Of a stretch of DNA of 57,500 nt, positions 24,601-38,200 are shown one piece after another. Position numbers and translations under genes: made by a program. The notes under the pieces are model-generated. The model was not told the DNA's origin and made no database searches. It saw nothing but the letters and a program-made list of their open reading frames with translations. The stretch's first letter is position 1. Every line of letters starts with the position of its first letter. The DNA comes from Glandiceps talaboti (lineage: Eukaryota; Hemichordata; Enteropneusta; Spengelidae), in assembly GCF_964340395.1 (NCBI RefSeq), contig NC_135556.1:22395223-22452722 (forward strand). Direction: 5' to 3'.

Positions 24601-27373
24601 AAACGTCAACCTACAATTGGAAGACGTGTACACACAACTAAGCGTTGCCAAAACAGATCGACGAACGAAGTTTGTAACAAATGAAGAACTGAGCAGTGAG
24701 CTTGATATTTTCCCAGATATAGAATCAGGTCATCACATTTCTCGTATTGTAGTTAAGGGTGGGCCTGCCATGGGTAAATCTGTGTTTTGTAGAAAGTTAG
24801 CGTATGAATGGGCTCGTGGTAAGAGTAAACTATCGAAATATTTTGAGCTCGCGTTTTTGATAGAATTGAGACAGGTAGAAGAGAAAGCAATAGTGGATAC
24901 CATTTATCAGCAACTTCTCCCTCTCGATGTTGAAATCACACCAGATCAGGTTGAGTTTTATCTGAAGCAACATAGCAAGGAGATTTTATTCATCTTAGAT
25001 GGATATGATGAAATTGATACCAAAATGAGGTCTACAAATTCAGATGTGTGTAAAATAATACGCGATAAAATGTTATCAGCGTGTACGTCTGTGACAACCA
25101 CAAGACCACATGAGCACGACAAAGATTTGAGTCAAAGTTCCATTTTCTTTTTCATCAAAGGGTTAAGTGAGGCTAATTATAAAGAGTATATTAAGAAGTA
25201 TTTCACGGGTAAGGAAGAACGTGCTGGAGAATTAGTGAAAGAAATATCAAGAATAATATATGATTTTGATAGCAGTTTTCTAAATAATCCTTTGTATGTT
25301 TCTTTTCTCTGTGCTATTTGGGATGACCTTGCAGATCAATCTGCACAGTGTCATCTTCCTAAACATGTAACAGGGTTGTATCATGAAATGTACACATGTA
25401 TATTGAGAAGGTATTGTGACAGAGAAAGCGTTCCGAAAGCTAAGGAAATACCAGATAAAGTCGAAGAAGCAGTCTGGCAGCTAGCATCAGATACTTTCCG
25501 TGTTAGTACGAGTGCTGACAGAAACGTAAGTCGCATCAATCTGAGTCAGAAGGACGTATCAAATCAGTCTTCGCTAGATATTGGCTTTGTTGTCCACGAT
25601 TACACACAGTCTCGAATATCGCCTGAAAAGATCTATTATTTCATTCATAGAACGTGGCAAGAGTACTTTCAAGCATTGCATATGAGTCGTTGTATAGATA
25701 TGGAAGAAGTTGTGAAATTCGTGCCAAAAATGATGGAAGCTCCTGAACACTATTCTCCTGTTTTGCGATTTTTATCAGGGATGTTGCAAGAAAGAGCCGG
25801 TCCTCTATTCGATGAATTTGCGCGTGCAATGACAAAACATAGTTCGACTGGTATCTTTGTAGACAACACAAAAATGAAAACGCTGTCCTTCTTACTCGCA
25901 TTTTGCTTTGAATGCTTGTACGAGTGTGGTCATGCCGACAACTTTATATACAGAATCTCACATTCAATACCGCGTCGTCTTTATGTAGAGATTTATGAGG
26001 TTTGCCCCCTCTTTTGGCAGGATTGGTCTTTTCTGTTCAATAAGAGTCGAGGCACGGATAACTCGGGCGTGGTACTAAATTGTAAAGTAAACACCTTCCC
26101 TATATTCATGAGTCTTATTAGAAAGCAAAGTGAACAAATTATGACGAAGGAACTTGGGCCATCGGATGCCATCTCTGATTTGGTTCTGTTGATTAAAGGC
26201 AGAAATGAAAATAACACAGGCGATGAAGATAAATACTCGGATATCGATGGTAAAAGTCCCCTCTCTGATTTATCCGAATTACTGAAAGACAACGATAGTT
26301 TAGAATCTCTCGCTATATATAGTATAGACCCTGAGTTTGGTGATATCATCAAATTGCTAGAGATTACCACAGAGTGCATCGAGAAAATACAGAAATTGAA
26401 GGAAATTTATGTTGGATGCTTACCGCGGTATAAGACCCCTCCCCTCAGTACCCAAATGAAATTAGAAAGTCATGAATCAACTCGTCTAAACGATAAACTC
26501 GAGCTACTGAACAATATCAGTAACAGAAAAGGTTTAGAAACGTTCAGACTTACTCTGCCTCAAATAGAGTCTCCCGCAGGTTGCATTCAATTCGACAAAT
26601 TCCACAAATTTGCACCTAGGCATTTGTCATTGTTTCTGCATGAGAATAACCTAGACTTCCAGAAGATTTCACAAATGTCCGGTTCCATAACGGCTTTAGA
26701 ACTTCAGATATTCAGTGAAAATGACAAGCCCGTTGAACTGTCAAAACGACTCGGAAATGCATTGAAAACAACACTTCCTACGTTGGAAAAGTTATCTGTT
26801 GGGATTTGGAAGTTTTCACCAACCACAAACAATTTCTCCATGACAAGTTGTCCCACTCTACCAGAAGCACTGTGTGGAAACAAGCTGACAAGCTTAGACA
26901 TAGTTGTCCGTGGTTTTGATAATGTTGATAAGTTAATAACTTCAAGTCAACAACTGAAATATCTCCAAGTATTATTTGATAAATTCAGTGAACAGGAATC
27001 ACTCAAAAAACTAGTGCTAGCATTGAAAAACAGCACCACTCTTCAGGAGTTCCACGCGAAAATGTTCAACAGGGAACTTACATCTCGTTTACTGAACAGA
27101 GGCCGTCCTAATAGCGGAGTAAAACGTGCCTTGGAGGAAATACTACGTCCTCTGAGTGATTCAATGACTACCGGTCAGTGTTCTTTGACAGCGGTTACTT
27201 TCACCAGTATCAATCGCCAAGGACGGGAGAATATAGACAGAGAGATCGAGGCCAAAAACAAGGAGAGTAAAACACTGTCGTGGTCCTATGACGTCACATG
27301 TTCGTACTTGAACGATTTCAATCACTTTCTATCGGTCAGAAAAACTTCATATAAAAAACATAAAACACATTAG
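17713..27373 (+). CDS. DED-NACHT NLR-like receptor (three coding exons)
   Basis: Predicted exons 17713-17773, 23447-23659 and 24507-27373 join in phase (20 codons plus 1 base, 71 codons, then a long exon) to give 1046 residues. Residues about 5-90 read as a death-effector domain, with LLHEIGEEI at the start and LFQELQRRDMISRKKLEFLV in the later helices. A linker (PIPWNPNVNLQLEDVYT) leads into a NACHT NTPase with Walker A GGPAMGKS (about 176-183) and Walker B LDGYDEID (about 255-262). HRTWQEYFQA near 470 marks the helical region after NACHT. The remaining 500 or so residues are long and contain scattered leucine-rich-like segments but no regular LRR ladder. By family knowledge such proteins are cytosolic danger sensors that oligomerise on nucleotide exchange and recruit DED partners such as caspase-8-type proteins. 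Intron 1 is 5.7 kb because of a retrotransposon insertion. Confidence 0.85.
18317..18402. repeat. (AC)n then (CACT)n microsatellites
   Basis: An AC run of about 19 units is followed by a cact tetranucleotide array. They lie in the first intron of the NLR gene. Confidence 0.95.
18503..18620. repeat. tRNA-like 5' half joined to a (TA)n array
   Basis: At 18505-18536 gttagctcagctggtcagag looks like the acceptor/D-arm region of a tRNA, including an A-box-like block. It runs directly into about 40 TA units (18537-18619). No B box or 3' half is visible afterwards. This may be a tRNA-derived SINE head expanded by a microsatellite. Confidence 0.5.
18840..22262 (-). CDS. Non-LTR retrotransposon ORF2: endonuclease and reverse transcriptase
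   Basis: 1140 residues from the first ATG; the frame stays open further upstream, so the true start may be slightly earlier. N-terminal apurinic-type endonuclease motifs are WNVRG, LLETWLP, VGDFNAR and SDHFPL. Reverse transcriptase motifs follow in order: GKAPGPDGIPSEFY, FRKGFSTMDN, FVDFAKAFDSV, GVRQGSVLSP and the catalytic LLYADD. The C-terminal part has a CxxC-type segment (ICEVC, then FHFLLVCP), often seen in CR1/L2-group elements. The protein would nick target DNA and prime cDNA synthesis from the nick. No stop or frameshift is seen, and all catalytic motifs are present. The clade is not determined. Confidence 0.93.
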   Translation of the reverse strand: MSWNVRGLQGHLWDPSFIQYCTSFDIFCLLETWLPCNKDMGGYFPNYHIYSFERERKGGSKGRPSGGVIVGISNCILAGVDYVNISISDALFLHLKANYFGWDKDILFGALYIPPEGSSVYKNEKNGINVLENELIDLNSKYENVDIILVGDFNARCAELSDYILEDDTRFLPVDDFGYECDAFCVPRRSEDKVINNFGKSLMALCRTFSIHLLNGRSCQDTKGSFTCTANRGKSVVDYIIASSSLFDSLFHFKVADRAESDHFPLQCDLKCNSFKKDKSSLKVCEWGRYCWKDNKKEKYINSFEAGVVQDLLNESHTYVGLDNTKAIDTVIDAFRLAGVDMKCRQGNMTSHSHRQPPWFDNVCQEMKKNMYTSLKEFRKNRSTESFDTYRKNRNKFRSICREKKKNYMDIQFNRYRDDWRSVAGTVGMWSVIKRYRKGGFESAPISGQQWIDYFSRLHNPQTMSFGDTFEDVNEYRHLNSESVQVNVDLLNARITDEEILTAVSELKKGKAPGPDGIPSEFYKCTVNRLLPLMSDLFNDIFETGVFPEGWCRGVIIPLYKKGVRSDPNNYRGITLLDVFGKVFCAILNKRLYVWAEDIGSISSCQSGFRKGFSTMDNIFTLYAIIQNYLRRRRGKFFCLFVDFAKAFDSVNYHYLFVKLQSIGLSGKMFNIIKSMYDDVKSCVKLDRGISEYFNCGIGVRQGSVLSPVLFSLFIDELYQIITKAGFKGVQLTQDMFDLFVLLYADDVVIFADTVVGLQRLINCLGKFCDKWKLKANFKKTKVVTFRKGGHSSRNEKWHLNGTSIEVVSYYNYLGLLLSCRNKWSKAVSNLADQARKAMFSIFSFERKVGVITHEVYFKLFDSLILPILLYGSELWGFQQFMQIEMVQLKYCKHFLGVRQNTTNEAVLGDCGRTPIFVKSLTRCIKYWLRLTELPDNRVAKHAYKLMLKIDESGHTSWATEVKNILQYYGFGIVWVSQGVGDTISFVTEFSQRVSDIYKQNWFSDVCSKESLNTYCNFKSILEPEKYLLQLSDVRYRHALARIRCGSHKLRIQEGRHSGLDVTERICEVCSEGIEDEFHFLLVCPLYQTVREALLPQYYWIFPTRQKFFNLMNVQSAILLRNLGKFIYKAMYLREEFYSS
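22317..23087 (-). CDS. Non-LTR retrotransposon ORF1: coiled-coil RNA-binding protein
   Basis: 256 residues. Residues about 20-105 are heptad-rich and charged (predicted coiled coil for trimerisation). They are followed by DRSRRNNIVFRGIEEEQ, the start of the RRM-like domain typical of L1-type ORF1 proteins, then VHRLANVS and a basic C-terminal domain (FKDKEKILSGRKELK). Such proteins bind the element RNA and act as nucleic-acid chaperones. It is separated from ORF2 by 54 bases, consistent with a bicistronic transcript. Confidence 0.88.
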   Translation of the reverse strand: MKFLPSNVGYYHEGGIKTVSSETEGDKIMSLLKEIESNTNEMKNEMKTMNKKICGIESRLISLEESLDTVKQSAQDNKTKIEEMEENFIGIRSEIASLYLNKYEMEDRSRRNNIVFRGIEEEQNETWDMTERKVKQILSNEMGIESDVEFERVHRLANVSRGHRPIIAMCSRFKDKEKILSGRKELKGTGIYIDEDFSKHTREVRRKLFDKRRELKERGITSYLSYKKLISREGGVKCVYIYDESVDAVIKQSETR

Positions 27374-28900
27374 CAAAATATACTATACTACAAACGTGAA
27401 CGTGGATGGTAGGATATATTGAACGTGATTAGCTTGTTTAGAATCAAGTTATCCGGTACGGTATATGTTGACATAGGACAGCTTGATAAAAAGTTCAAAC
27501 GTGGACACCATATTAATTCAATATGATCGAAATTAAAACAGTGATAGTCCTCTCTTTTAAAATTACAGTTTAATATTTATTGTAAAAGTGAAAATAAATA
27601 TGCAGATTTTTAGTTTGCTGAGCTCGTGCACCACAGCTTGAGACTACAGAAGTATAGTTGGGGTTGAAGTCGATTTACAATATGAATAGGCTCATGAGGC
27701 CTTTGTACATGGCTTTAGCGACTTTTGTGATGGCTTACACAAAAAAACCTACACACTGAAATCACCAAGATATGTAACTAAACATCACTTCCCGTATCAA
27801 ATCAGAACAGACGAGGCAAGTTCGAATGTTCACAGTGAGGTACAATGTTTCAATTCACATAGTTTTCGTGTAACACAAAAAAGTTTGTGGTAGACACTAA
27901 AAGATCCCAACTTTCTTTCTAGACTAACTATACTTCCGTAGTATCCCAATGTTGGCTATGTATAACCAACCACTTCCTTCTCATAGTATGCCTTCTCAGA
28001 ATACATGTGTGCAACTATTATACAAGTATTTGTAGCTGTGATAGTAGTTTCATCATTTTAAAGATAGCATTGTTGACTATAGTTGTAAGCCATATGCTGA
28101 TTTTTGTTCTTTTTCAGTGTCCACTTTCTGTTTTTAGCCTAAATATCATGAATGAAAAAAGAATAGCACTGTAGATTTATTTTTGCAATTCAGAGTATAA
28201 ACTATGAATTTCACCTGTGTAAATTTTTTGTAATGAGTGGTGTTACAAAATAATCACAAAGAATTTTTTCTTTTATTAAATGAAATGAACACCATGCAGT
28301 ACCCAAGTAAATTTATGAAGAGTTGGTTGTAGTTTTGATTAAGATGCTGTATTTAAACAGGGTGTGCCCAATGTTATTACTGTATTTGAATATTAGATTT
28401 GTGTTAGTTTTGATGACACCTTAGTTTACTCACAGAAGGTAGAGTCTAAAAAGTGTTCATAGCCATAAATTTCTTGTTAAGTTACACAAAAAGGACTACA
28501 AATACTAATATCCAATCTGCGAAGCAGACTCGTAGCATATTTTATATTGTATTAAAGATGCGTCATGTCCTTCCACCCTCACCGGCCTCCATTGACGCAA
28601 TGTGTGATGGTGTTCTGTCACGATGTACCTTAAAGACTATTAATCATATTTCTTCTTCAATTTTGCAGATTATGACAGCATTTCAAGCAATGTAATGACG
28701 TGTTTTCTTAGATTATGAAAACTGTCGATATTGATGTGTGTGTGTTTGACAAATAAAGTTCATTTCCAAGGTAATGTGCAAGGACATATTGATTTGATTT
28801 ATTATTCTGGCATGTTCTCAGAATCATTGGATATTAAAGTAATGGAGTGTCTTCTTGTGTTGTTCATGTACAGTCTACTGGTATTCTGGGTGTGCCTCCA
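27374..28900. other. 3' flank of the NLR gene and intergenic DNA
   Basis: A polyadenylation-type aaaataaat is at about 27589-27597, some 215 bases after the NLR stop. Beyond it no exon or element was recognised. Confidence 0.5.
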
Positions 28901-28904
28901 TCTC

Positions 28905-31045
<2,141 letters not shown>

Positions 31046-32232
31046 CTATCTTTTCTTACTTGTTAGTAATTGCTGTACACTGATTTCTTTCTGTCTACAC
31101 TTCTTCAGTTTACTGTCCTGAGATTTGATCATGGCTTCCACAGCTGTAGAGTTAAAAACATAATCAGTTCAATTTCACTTCTAAGAAAGACCTAGAAAAT
31201 TACCAAATTTGAATCCACTCACTCACCCAGTCCCTCCCTCACCCACCCCACCCACCCACTCACTCGCCCACTCCCTCCATTCATCCCTCTCACTCATTCC
31301 CTCCCTCACTCTCACTTACTCACTCACTCAATCCCTCCCTCCCTCCATCCATCCCTCTCACTCATTCCCTCCCTCACTCATTCACTCACTCACTCACTCC
31401 CTCCATCCCTCTCACTCATTCCCTCCCTGACTCACTCTCACTCACACCCTCCCTCCATTACATCAGTCCATGTCTGTCTGTCTGTCTGTCTATCAATTAG
31501 TCCATCTGTCTGTCTGTCCATCTATCTGCCAGTCAGTCCATCTACCTGTCTGTCTGTCTGTCTGTCTGTCAGGTTTCTGACTCCCCCTCCATCTCTCCCT
31601 CCCTCAATTGTTGAAATATGTCTTACTGTAAATGACATTATATGACCAAATGCCGCACAAATCCCATCGTTATGTATCTACATTGTAATCAGTTTACCCC
31701 CAAAGCTATAACACTTTTCAGAATGCAAACCAATACCTTTATTTTCTCGTTGAAGTTGTCCTCCAAGTCTGCTCAAGTTCTTCATTTTTAGTTCCAATCT
31801 TTTAATGCAATCATCAGCTGTATCCTTATTGGCTGAACTTTTACCTACAGAATCAGGGCACAGAAAAGACAGTATTTTTAAAAATCTTTTTATATCTTTA
31901 TTTTGAGAACAAACCCCTGTATTAATTACTTATTGTGATACTACATACGTAGAATGTTGTACTATTGTATGGTGGCTTAAGTTTTAACATGGATAAACAG
32001 GACCATTCAAAAGATGAATGAATGAATGAATGAATGAATGAATGAATGAATGAATGAATGAATGAATGAATGAATGATTAATTCAATTAACGGATTAATT
32101 AATAATACATATGATACATACATACATACATACATACATACATACATACATACATAAATCCACACACACACATGCACACACACACACACATACACACACA
32201 CATGCACACACACACATACACACACATACACA

Positions 32233-32279
<47 letters not shown>

Positions 32280-35200
32280 CCACCCATCCCTGCATCAATC
32301 CATCTGGTGAGGACAAGAGGTCAATAGTTCAATAGTCCACGGTATTATTTCCAACATCTATTAAAAACATCTCTCACCTTTCACTTTCTTTGTTGTTTTT
32401 GATTTGTTTGACTTGGTAGGCACATGATCACTAAGTGTAACAGTACTGGGATCACTACTGAGTCTATTCTCATCATCACAGCTAGAACTTTCTGTCACAT
32501 CATTGTGTTTATTTATCATCCTCTCTGGACTGAGTGATACTGAGGTCAATAGGTCACTAATAGGAGAAGTAGCTCTAGTTGATATGTTTGGTGACGTGAA
32601 TGTAACAGACGCTGGCTGTCTGTGGTATGCTGGGTTGGTTGGTCTCTTGAGTGGTGAGTAGGAATAGATGGAGGAGTCATACCCTGAAACAGGAATAACA
32701 GTAATGTACACATTGTCATTCAGTATTATATGGTAATATTTGCCATCTAACATCTGGGCTTTGTGAATGAATAGCTCCCTCTACAGTTTAGCAAAATAAA
32801 TAATCTGATGCAAACCCTGACCACTGGTTGGTGCTGTGTATTATTACATATGTTTATCTCAAACAGCAAATTTCCATAAAAATCATAAAAATCATACAGT
32901 GTGATCATATGATTTTGTGTGCACCGAAGGATTGCATCTTTATTTGCATATCATTTACAGGCAGGTATGCAATAATGTTTTCGGTATGACCTTGCAGTGA
33001 AAATGCCACTAGTATTCATGCGCATCGGTGCAAGTAATCTCGGAAACCTTGTCGTAATTGGCTTGGTAATCTTATACTTTAGTATTTGTCTTCTTACCTC
33101 CAACATTACTGCTAAAATTTGATGACATGGTATATGTAGGTTGGCTGTACATGGTACCAGTGTAAGTAGATGGAGCATAACTAGTATAACCAGTATTTGA
33201 GTAGTATGTTGGCATGGTAACTGATGATTGAATCATGCTTTGTTCAGCCTCTGCATCAGTAAAACTGTCCTGCTCTGTTGATTGTGACTTAGGACTGCAA
33301 AAAATGGAAATACAAATATATCTTTTAACTTATCTAAGTTTAAAGCTGCAGTAGCTGCAACTGGAATTTTTTTTAAAAACTGTCTTGTTAGGTACAATAA
33401 CTCACTCATAATATCGTACACCCTGACCAGTATTACACCACCTGTGGGTAAACACATTTTTAAAGCTATATACATAATAAATCAAATCAAATTGATTTTT
33501 GGGTCTGCACCCAAAAAATAAACTCCCTCAATGGTGGCCATGATTTCAACCCGTTTCTGTACTACTTATGGATAATACTGACTATTAACATAGACAATGT
33601 CTAATTAGTGGTATTTTAGTAATACCGGTATTTTAACAATTTTCAGCGAATATATTTTTAGTCAATATATCTTCGGTTACTCGATGAATAAAAAATGTCC
33701 CAGTTGCAGCTAATGCAGGTTTACTTGGTTTTATGTACCCTCGGTACTTTACATGGAAACATATACTTTCTAGAGTATTCAACAAATCAGGGAATGCCAC
33801 TCCAGAAAATAAAAGTATTTTCATGAAGTTTGGGTTCTGGCAAATCATGTCATGATATTTACATCATCTACTGTACATTACGAGCAATTTCAGAGAAACA
33901 TCAAGTTTAAGATGTCCTCCCATTTCGTGATTTTTACTGTGGGCCACATTGCCTCATGGGAGTCAGCAGCAATGTTTATGCAATGGTTGAACAATGAATA
34001 TTCATGACCCCTAACAGCCTATTACCTTCAGTCAAAATGTCATGAATATTCACTGTTCAACCATCTATCCAAACTATGTAGTTTGTCTTCAACAGCATAA
34101 ATCATACCTAATCAATACCATAGGTTAATAAACATGCCACAAACTCATTCATCACTGTTAACTAATTCTACATGTAGTAATACCTGTTACTTTTATGTTG
34201 GTTGTCACGAGTGAGTTTAGTAGGTGGTGTTGCTGGTAGTCGTAATGCTGTGGTTGGTCCTATAGCTGCTGGTGAAGGTTGTTGCTGTCCTTGTAATATC
34301 AATGTTCTCATTTCATGTAGAAGTCTCTTCAAGTCTTGTCCTACTTCACTAAACACAGCCAGCTTCTGTAGATGATCCTATCACAATCAAATGCAAAACA
34401 AAAAATAAAAACACATCAGTCAGTGTTTTTGTTATTGCAGGAAACCGTATGCATCCTATAAAATAAAAGTCTTGCACTTTTGTCATTACTTTGTTCACGA
34501 AAACTCATTCTTAGTTGAAATCAAAAGGACCTGGTATAACTTTCTTTCATATGGTTCATTTTTTAGAGATTTGAATAATCTTTATTTTCAGGGAAATAGT
34601 CACATTCAACCTAATGGCAGTAAGTAGGTAATATCTAGGCGAGTTCCCCAGGTATACTAACAGGTTCCCCATTAAAATTATGAAAGCATTACCAGATTTC
34701 TGAATTTCCTCCCTGGGGTTCAAAACCCCCAGCAAAACCACTGTGTTCATTCGAACAGCATAAATGAGATCACCAAATGCAAAACACAAAATTCAATTTA
34801 TCATCAGTCCAACCCTGTACTAAGTATACAGTGCAGCATTTTATAGTCACTCTTACAGGGTCACAGAAGAAACAGCTTACAGTACTAATGTACCATTTGA
34901 AACCTCCAACACTCAGAAAACCTTCGAAGTGTACAGAAACATGTTGAGACAAAAATTTTTTTCACTTCATTCGTTCTACAATTGTAATCAATACCTATAA
35001 GATGAAATTGATTTCTTAACAATTTTTCTCAGTTCTGATGTGAAATTAAAAAGAAAAACATTCTCTCCATACATCAGTTGGTCTTGACTGTTCTTGTCCA
35101 ATGTTAGATGTTTGTGTCATTTGTGTACTTTGGGTTGTTGTTGATGTTGCAGGCATTTCTGTATACAATGCTGGATTAGGAGTGCTGTCACTCTCTGGTC

Positions 35201-38200
35201 TATCTGAATGCTGCTGTTCCAGGTTTTGTTGTAGTTGTTGTTGTTGCTGGTTCTGAGTTGCTTTTGTTGACCGTACTGTTTCTGTAGTACTTTTATTTGG
35301 TGATTTGGTGGTTGGCAACACAATACTTGTTGAGATGGTCTTGGCAATGTTCACACGCTGAGTCTCCTGTAGTTGAGTAGTGAAAGGAAGAGTCTGTTAC
35401 AGTTAGGATTCTTGTAATGACTATGATTGTAAAATGTAAGTACAGGATACTTGAAGGTCTATAGTTATCTAGTCAACCAAAGATTTTACATATAATGACA
35501 CAGATCGTGAACAATTTTTTTTACCAGATTTAAGGAAGGAGAAAGTACTTTGCTGCCAAAAATGCTTACCAAAACATGAAAGTATTCATTAAAATATTGC
35601 TTTAAAGTAGTAAAAGTCACATTATATTACAGAGTTATCATTACTAACATAAGAGGTGGTAGTCTTCAAAATAAAACATAATAGTCATTAATATAAAGTA
35701 TCAAATCACCATGCAAAGAACTCACCTTGAGTTCAAGTTGATGTTTTAACCTTAACCTTGCAATATCTTGTTCCTGTTGTTCAACCAGGGCTTGAGCTGC
35801 TGCATGCTTTACAGCTGCCTGTACACAATAACAAACCAAACAATCATTATTGAAATAAGATTTATCAATGATGGTTTGTAACATAACATTGGAAAAACTG
35901 ACATTGTTTTATATTCATGTGTTATACTGTGTACAAGCCAAAATAGAAAATAATATTATTGTTATCGTGTTTCTGTAGATTGTAACTCAAAGTACTGATA
36001 TTTAGCCCCTGTATCAGGACTGTGTTGCCACTTAAAATGCAATGTCAACATCAACCCAGTAATTCTATCCAGTAATACGTGTTCAATATTACATATGTAC
36101 CTATACCGAAAACTTTATTGTATACTTGTGTGACCCAGGTTCTTAGAACCTTGTAGTAGTGTTGTTAATTTATATTTATGTTGTAAGCTTTATACCTTTG
36201 TGCATATAGTAAAGACAAAAGTAATTCACTTCATGTGTGAGAGGGCGATGTTCGTCTTGACCTCTTGACCTTTCGCCTTCCCATCATGTTGTAGGTAAGT
36301 GATTTCATGTCTTCAGAAAAACTATTTAATTTGTGTAGTAATCCAAAGCATCCAGACTCTTGATGTATGCCAAATGAAAGATGACATATTTTTATTGATA
36401 TCCTAGTGAAGTTTGGAAAGTTTTCATTTAGATTTTACTACTTTTTGAGACATTGAAACATCTGTGATTGAACTGTCATAGTCGCCTGTATTTAGCATTG
36501 CGTCATAGATGTATTTCAAGTTTTGATGAGCTTGTAACTTTTTATTTTAGTATTTTATTGTAAAGTTGTTACTCTCTTGACCTTTCGCCTTCCCATCATG
36601 TAGATGGTGATGAAGAATTAAACCAGCAAAGTGTCGATCACAATTCAAACGAACAGTCTCGTGTTGTTGTTGTGTGACAGCTTAGTGTGTGTGCAGTGAT
36701 AACACGAGGCGCAAAGCGGTCGAGCGGTTGGGACACAAAGCACCTCCGGGCCCCCGATCGGCAACCGACCGCCACACTTGTATGCAAATAATTATGTAAA
36801 TGAGGGCATGATCATTCATTCAAAAGCATGTGATTGCTCAGTAACTTTTTTTACAGACATTTACCGTTTCAGATAAATAACAGAACCCCAAAAAAGGTGA
36901 GTGCCAGCGTGAGTACTCAGGGGTATTATTTGCGCTCATGCTTGCAGTGTTTTCTGCTTGTGAAAGTACTGCCGCAGAGAACACAGCAAGCACTCATACA
37001 AATACCCCAAGTATGCCACACTTGTACTCGCATGTCATGGGTTTCTGTCATGACACTTACTTTTTCCAGTGCTGCCTCTAATTTTGTAATCAGTTTCTTT
37101 TGTTCTTTGTTTTGATCCACAAATCCTTGAACTTCAGATTCGGATTTCTCATTCTGAGAAGAAACTCTATTCAGCTTGAATATTATCTTTTCTCTTTCTT
37201 CTTTCAAAGTTGTGTTTTCCTGTCATGAACAGAGGAAAAGGAACATGATATTCCCTGTGAGTGAATGTGTGAAGGAACATATTTCTAGTTATGAACTAGT
37301 ATGATGCATAGTATGTATACACATTTATAAACATAGCTGGTTTTACTAAAGTGAAAGCCATTGCTATGAATTTTAGAAACAGGTATGTAGCATTATAAGT
37401 GGGGATGGGGATGGGGGTGGGGGTGGTGGGGGGTTTTGGATTGTTTATATTGGTAACATCTGATGGATACCTAACCATAACCTGGTATTCAGACATAACA
37501 CACACATTATTCCATCACATAATTATCGTACATATACTAAACTGTTGCGGAAGCCTCCATCATGTCATCATCTATATGAACAGCCATTTTTACTGCTATC
37601 AATGGCATACATTGACTTTTTAAGAATAGTTTAACTGTAGTTATCTGGAACTATTTTCACCCAAGTATTAAAAGCTTTCAAATTTAGCTATGTACCACTT
37701 TACCTTGATAGCTGCATCCAAACGTTCTTCTAACCAGTGTAATTTACTCTGTAGTTTATCAATCTCACCACGTTTGGCCGTCACTTCTCTCTGCATACTC
37801 TCAGCTACCTTTACAGCTACAATGATATCACAGATTTAGTGAAACAGAGAAAAACATAACATCACTGATACTTTCCCCCAAGCTCCTATATCCCATAATA
37901 TATCACTGCCTTCAGTGGCACCATCTTTGCCTTATCGCATAGTTTATATTACATGTTCGCCACCTTTTCTGAAATGGATACTGTGATACACAACTTTCGA
38001 GGTGTTGATAATAATTAATTTATAAATAGAATACACTGGCTAAATTCTGAAATATATTCAGTTTAATTACAATTATTAACAATTCTACCAAAAGCTGGTT
38101 AGACTGGAAGTTGTGTGGTTGACTTTTTTATGGTAGCACTGTGTCTAAGCTTGACTTTGCCCCCCTACAACATATTGATACCACTTAAACAAAACATGGT

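Noticed and set aside
32007-32335. Cys/Val and His/Thr repeat open frames
   Set aside because: They translate CA and CATA microsatellites.
36834-37115. Plus-strand open frame of 93 codons
   Set aside because: It overlaps the minus-strand CCDC158 exon at 37219-37061 and has no independent support.
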